NCBI GenBank assembly: GCA_947396885.1
Contig: OX377202.1
Coordinates: forward strand, 61,530,034-61,594,033
Length of the DNA stretch: 64,000 nucleotides
Origin: Heligmosomoides polygyrus polygyrus
Lineage: Eukaryota > Nematoda > Chromadorea > Rhabditida > Heligmosomidae
Reading direction: 5' to 3'
Below are positions 59,669 through 64,000 of the stretch, piece after piece. The position numbers were made by a program, and so were the translations under genes. The notes below the pieces were generated by a model. The model saw only the letters and a program-made list of their open reading frames with translations. It was not told where the DNA came from and did no database searches. Positions within the stretch are counted from its first letter, which is position 1. Each line of letters starts with the position of its first letter.

Positions 59669-60172
59669 GTATAAAGAAATGCAGCTCATTTGAAAACGAA
59701 GAACGGTACTCAGTGGTATCTGTCATCCAACATCTTTGTAAATCAGCTGCTCTGCGTAGAAGGCCAGAGCATTTTATGTTGCTCTGATTAGAATTTAGCA
59801 AAGCCACATCAGCTATGCTCTCCTTCTTGTTAGTCGGGTATTCAAAATTAGTGGAAGGCGCCTAAAACAGTTTTACTCTTCCTCTAACTTCAACACTGTT
59901 CACTGAATCACTTAGCCTAAAGCATTTTTGAACTCTAAATCATCTTAGAGTAAAGCGAATGGCTTTCTGAGGGTTGAACTACAATTTCCTTCGTGGTGTG
60001 TATCATGCAAGTGTATTGCGGCCATCCTTTCTATCGCGATATTGAAGGCTTTCGAATATTTCTTTTATCCAGAAAGGTGCTCGTAATCTCCTCTTCCTTT
60101 GCTTATTTTATGATAACAGACGCTTTTTTCCGAAAATGTGAAAATATTTCAATATACTATAATATAATAACG

Positions 60173-60196
60173 TTATATATATATATATATATATAC
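60173..60196. repeat. (TA)n microsatellite
   Basis: About eleven TA units, continuing as a slightly broken ATATAC stretch. Confidence 0.9.
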
Positions 60197-60235
60197 ATAT
60201 ATAACCACAATAATATAGTATAGACAAAGCGGCCA

Positions 60236-60460
60236 ATGAGCTTCTCTCTTTTTTCTGAAGTGCTCTCCAACGTGCAGCTCCAGCATCACCGAGTCCACAT
60301 ACGAGTCGCTGTGATTAGGAATGACAACGTTATTACGTGGCGCTTTTCCTCGTTTTCAGAGTTTTTAGTTGAAATCGCAGGGCAGCTGACGACTGAAGCG
60401 AACGGGTCTCTGAAAGTAAAAGACGAGTTTTTGCACCGACTCATCTGTGAAGGTCGTTAA
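60236..60460 (+). CDS. Unassigned ORF, possible terminal exon
   Basis: An open frame codes VQLQHHRVHIRVAVIRND and later FSEFLVEIAGQLTTEANG, ending LICEGR then TAA. A TTTTCAG acceptor lies inside it at about 60360. It could be a downstream exon of the gene starting at 59249, but the phase does not fit exon 2 directly, so a missing exon or a wrong boundary must be assumed. Confidence 0.25.
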   Translation: MSFSLFSEVLSNVQLQHHRVHIRVAVIRNDNVITWRFSSFSEFLVEIAGQLTTEANGSLKVKDEFLHRLICEGR

Positions 60461-62380
60461 TTACGACTTTCCCAGGTTTCCAAACGAAACGGTCAGTTCC
60501 GTTGAAGAAACCCAACAGCGAAGGCACCAAAAACCAGAACACTTTGCGCTACTACTTGTTCTTAGATATCGCTACTACTTGTTCTTAGATATGAAGCCCA
60601 TCTGAAATGTTGCAAACAGCACCTAAAGCAAGTACATGCTCCTTCATTTGTTACTGGATTTGTTATAAATTCCGCATTGCAGTGGCGAGATCTAAAGAGT
60701 AGTTGACCCAACTCGCTCCATTAACTCTAGATAACACGGACTAAAAGTTGGTCTAATGTGTTTCTACAGCTTGAACTAAAATGGCAACCAAACAATCTGA
60801 AATCGACGTCTTTCACCTCCACTGCTGTTGCCGTCCCCTTCCTAGCAGATCGTTGGAGATCAGCTGCAACGCTGTGTCGGAATTCATCAAGTGAGAGGGA
60901 GCCGCGCCAGAGTAGGTCCCCTGGGATGGTGCCCGCAAGTGCCTGATTAGTGATGGTTTCGGCGGCGGCAGGGTGTCGCGATGTGTGTCCCGCGTGTGTT
61001 ATCCTTCCACGAAGTGTCCCAAGAGATAGGTGGTCTGCGTGGACCGTATCGTGTACTGTCGGCACCTTTCGGCGAAAGCAAGCCGAAGGAAGGCGTGGAT
61101 TCAACCCACTGCCTCCCTTTCAGACAGATGCTCCAGCTCAGCGAGGATCGGATGAGCAACTCCCAGGGTCTTAAGATCTTGCGTTAGTCGTGCATCTTTT
61201 TTCGGGTTGCTGCGCAGAGGATGTTAGAAGACCTACTCCGCTGAGTAGACGACTTTATGCTACGAGATCTTCGGCGAACACGCATCAGTAATTTCGACTA
61301 CTGCTGAAAGAGGGTGCCCCGATGCGAACCTGGAGAGCATAACCACCCTTCTCGAGCTAGGGCATACTACTCTCTTGAAGCTACCACGGCTGTTTATTTT
61401 CACCACTTCACCCATTAAGATTTACCATTCTGTACAGAGTTTCCTCTCTTCTTCGGATATCGACTTCCTGCCACAGATGGGGATCAGTTCTGTTGAAGGG
61501 GACACCATTGAGATTGCTGTTGCATGAATAAGGCGAAGCTGTGCTGTGAATAGTTATACGATCAGATCAGTTGACAATCGCCCTCGATGAAAGGTCTCGA
61601 TTCTGTGGCAATAATATGGGCACCTGGTAGACTTGTGAACACAACGTTTTTCTAGAGACGGCTCTTCACTCTCTCCGTTTTTATTATACTCCTGTTTCGT
61701 TAAAAGCTTATTAAATTAAGGCACTAGAGGCGGTAGTGTTTATCGCTGGAGAGGTCTGCAGAGGGTAATGAGCGGCCAAATTCTTCATGCGTAATTTGGC
61801 TTGCTTCTGCAGAGGGCATTCCCAGCGCGCGTCGTCGCTTACGGGTTCCTGAATGCCTTTCAAAATCGTTCGCTCGACAGCTGTAGCTTCTGGGAGTTTC
61901 ATCGCATTGTTTCGCAGGAGTTTCTATGTTTCATATTGTTACTTCAGCGGAACGGTGACTATAAACTCTGCCTAATAGAAATCCAGCTATCAGGGCTGTT
62001 TATTTTCACCATTTCACCATTAAGATTTACCATTCTGTACAGAATTTCCTCTCTTCTTCAGACATCAACTTCCTGCCACAGATGGGGATCAGCTAAGAAA
62101 CGTGATTTGCTTATAGGCGAAACATGTTTGAGCCTCTCCTCTTCTGCGAGACTATCATGTAGAAGCATGTTGAAGAAGCCATCTCTGAAGTCGGTGCGCC
62201 ATGATTGCTACATCACTATACTCGGCCTTCGACTAGGTGGCTACATCTTCTTCGGACACAACAAAAACCCAAGTAATAATGCTTGAGCAACTACCCCCTC
62301 GATAGAAATTTCATCCTATAGGGAGTGATCATCTGGGGCAAAGCGAAAGCAGCAGGTGGCATGCTGCCGGCCGCCCCTTC
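60461..62380. other. No supported gene
   Basis: A minus-strand frame at 60727-61104 and a plus-strand frame ending at a GTGAGA donor at about 60890 overlap; neither has motifs. Two related segments, TTCACCCATTAAGATTTACC (61406) and TTCACCATTAAGATTTACC (62011), each followed by similar sequence (TTCCTCTCTTCTTC, CTTCCTGCCACAGATGGGGA), form a direct repeat about 605 bp apart. Confidence 0.4.
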
Positions 62381-62522
62381 ATAGACCCATTGTATACTCG
62401 CACGGACACTCCAGCAGCACCTTCGCACACTGGCGCAACTTGAGTGTGGTGGACTGCGACGAGAGGCCAGGTGCAGGGTACTGCCACGATTGGTCCCCGT
62501 CCGCGGGAGTATGCCATAGGCC
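62381..62522. mobile_element. Eroded GGCC-ended MITE
   Basis: The right end reads CCGCGGGAGTATGCCATAGGCC in two overlapping parts (CCGCGGGAGTATG; ATGCCATAGGCC) and matches the ends of the 38.0 and 56.6 kb MITEs. The left end, TGTATACTCGCACGGAC, is a degraded inverse. No intact duplication is visible. Confidence 0.45.
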
Positions 62523-62644
62523 GTACCCATTTCTTCAGGGCGAGCAGAGGCGCAGCATTTCCAATCAAGACCTTTTGCGAGTGGTAGAGTCGTGGATGCT
62601 ATGGCGGGAGAACAAACGTCGCAAGACAAAAACGGGCTACCGGG

Positions 62645-62812
62645 TATAGTTGTGCTCTCCCAAAAATTTCGAATAACCGAATATATTCGAATAGCGACGA
62701 TTTTCGAGCACTCGAAATCGAATATGTACATTCGAAAATCGTGTTTTTTCGAGCATTCGAATTCGAATATTCGATTTCGAATGTTCGAATAGTCATTCGG
62801 GCGCAACTAGAG
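62645..62812. repeat. TTCGAA-rich short palindromic element, second copy
   Basis: It starts TATAGTTGTGCTC and ends GGGCGCAACTAGA; the interior is ATTCGAAT/TTTTCGAGCA words. It matches the element at 22241-22388 in ends and style. Confidence 0.6.
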
Positions 62813-64000
62813 TTTTGAGAGGGAAATCATTTCATAAAGCAAATTTATTGATGACAAGTGCCCTGACCCACCTGCACGTGGGCTTCGCACTTGCCCGCCT
62901 CACTTGATGTTCGACTTTCGTTTCGCTTATCCTACTATAGATAATCGGCTAATGTCACGTGTCCGTCACGGAAGGGGGGGGGACTGGAGCTAAGAAATGC
63001 CTACTACAGTGCGGCGTATGCCAGCCGGGCTTTTTTGAGCTTAACCATGGACGATTGCTGGCGAACTATATCCTTGGCGGCTGATCGCCCAAATTTACGA
63101 GATATTCGAGGGGCAACGCGTCAGGGCATGAATGGGGATCGAGTGCAGAGCGTACGTTCGCTAGACGTTGTGAGTCAAGATTAAGAAGACCTGCGCTAGA
63201 CGTCGTCCAACGTGCGTAGGGATTCCGAGTAAGGGCGACCAATGGGAGAGGAATTAGAGGGGGTACGTGAATAAGGGGGAGGGGATCAACATTTCCCTCA
63301 ACATCGTTCAGTGTGTGACGGATTTCTGAAGACGGCTTACAGAAGTCGTGGTACGTGTGTCAGAACGCAGAAGGAGTGTCATAGACGTCATGGCAACGTA
63401 GTGACACGTGAATCGGTACTCAGTGTCATATGTGCATGCTTGACTCTCACATCGTTTCTTCACCAACACATAGGAAAGGAAGTATTTCGGGAGAGGGGGG
63501 GGGGGGTAGAGAGAGTGACTATGGGATTCGGAGTATTGTTGCCGTCGGACAGTAAGCGGTGTCGACCAATACCGATTAATTTTAATTATGATTTTGCTGA
63601 TTAAGCGTCGGATTGGGACTCCCATTACCTGTTTCTCGACACGTAGAGAACGAGCGCTTCGGAGAATAAATCGCGTGCATGTGATGGAGGGTGGATGGGC
63701 TTATGCGCAGTGAAAATTCTGCCCTACCATATCCCACTGCTTTAATCTATATAGTAAAACCTGTTTTTTACCGTAAGAAGGCCTAAGGAAGAAAGGAGGA
63801 AGATTGGGGTTGTTCTATTCTCGGGGTTTGACGGCGAAGCCCCCAACCAGACGTTTGGCGGCCGCTATGTAGGCCGCTGAACGTCTGGTATATGGATAAG
63901 ATCACCCACACTGGGAGAAATTGTATCATCCAATCCATGAAGTTCTTTTTGGTCTGGTTAACGTTATGGCATTGCCGCTAACAGTTCGTTCGAACGCGTT
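62813..64000. other. Right end of window, no gene recognised
   Basis: The stretch holds a 10-nt G run near 63496-63506 and a GGCGGCC hairpin at 63846-63889 (ACCAGACGTTTGGCGGCC paired with GGCCGCTGAACGTCTGGT). Short frames only. Confidence 0.4.

Noticed and set aside
1..64000. Bacterial or phage origin for part of the window
   Set aside because: Spliced genes, LINEs, mariner and Tc1 elements throughout; no operon, Shine-Dalgarno spacing or phage gene set.

Overview
The window looks like a piece of a parasitic-type nematode genome, most likely strongylid (hookworm-like). The reasons are short exons with TTTCAG-type acceptors, a dense load of degraded RTE, CR1-like, mariner, Tc1 and Penelope-like transposons, and many fold-back/MITE repeats. 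The species assignment is inference. There are no bacterial-style operons, and 200 Ns at 54819-55018 mark an assembly gap.

The one host gene that can be reconstructed end to end is on the minus strand, from 33593 down to 6414. It is an acetyl-CoA transporter of the SLC33A1 (AT-1) family with 14 exons, 13 phase-compatible introns and a 568-residue product. Its exons fall in clusters (33.6-32.8, 29.0-27.9, 19.9, 12.0, 9.7 and 6.4 kb). The large introns are filled with mobile DNA: an RTE fragment and a long inverted repeat in intron 4; a CR1-like LINE and a mariner with G-homopolymer ends in intron 10; a second mariner and a second RTE element in intron 11; a fold-back element in intron 12; and a Mutator-like element with an 11-bp target duplication in intron 13. 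Left of the gene lie another RTE copy (2.8-5.3 kb) and a possible signal-peptide first exon on the plus strand at 1123.

From 33.6 to 64 kb the sequence is mostly repeats. The main object is a 41-bp satellite array (39.5-42.6 kb) with higher-order structure, whose plus strand is almost free of stops in all three frames. Around it are nested GGCC-ended MITEs with 3-bp TAA/TTA/ATA duplications (37.6-38.3 kb), a third mariner relic, a GC-rich coding-like block (44.7-46.3 kb), a second Mutator-like copy in inverse orientation (48.3-49.6 kb), and a Penelope-like GIY-YIG endonuclease relic followed by a hammerhead-ribozyme-like motif (50.6-51.3 kb). Further right are a Tc1 terminal fragment, a perfect long hairpin next to the gap, and a fold-back element (55.3-57.4 kb) carrying two younger MITEs. 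Possible host exons occur at 57.8-58.5 kb and 59.2-60.5 kb.

The genes do not form a visible pathway. The window is best read as one long housekeeping transporter gene and a transposon-dominated flank, in which target-site duplications, nested insertions and an empty-site comparison allow the insertion order to be read directly.
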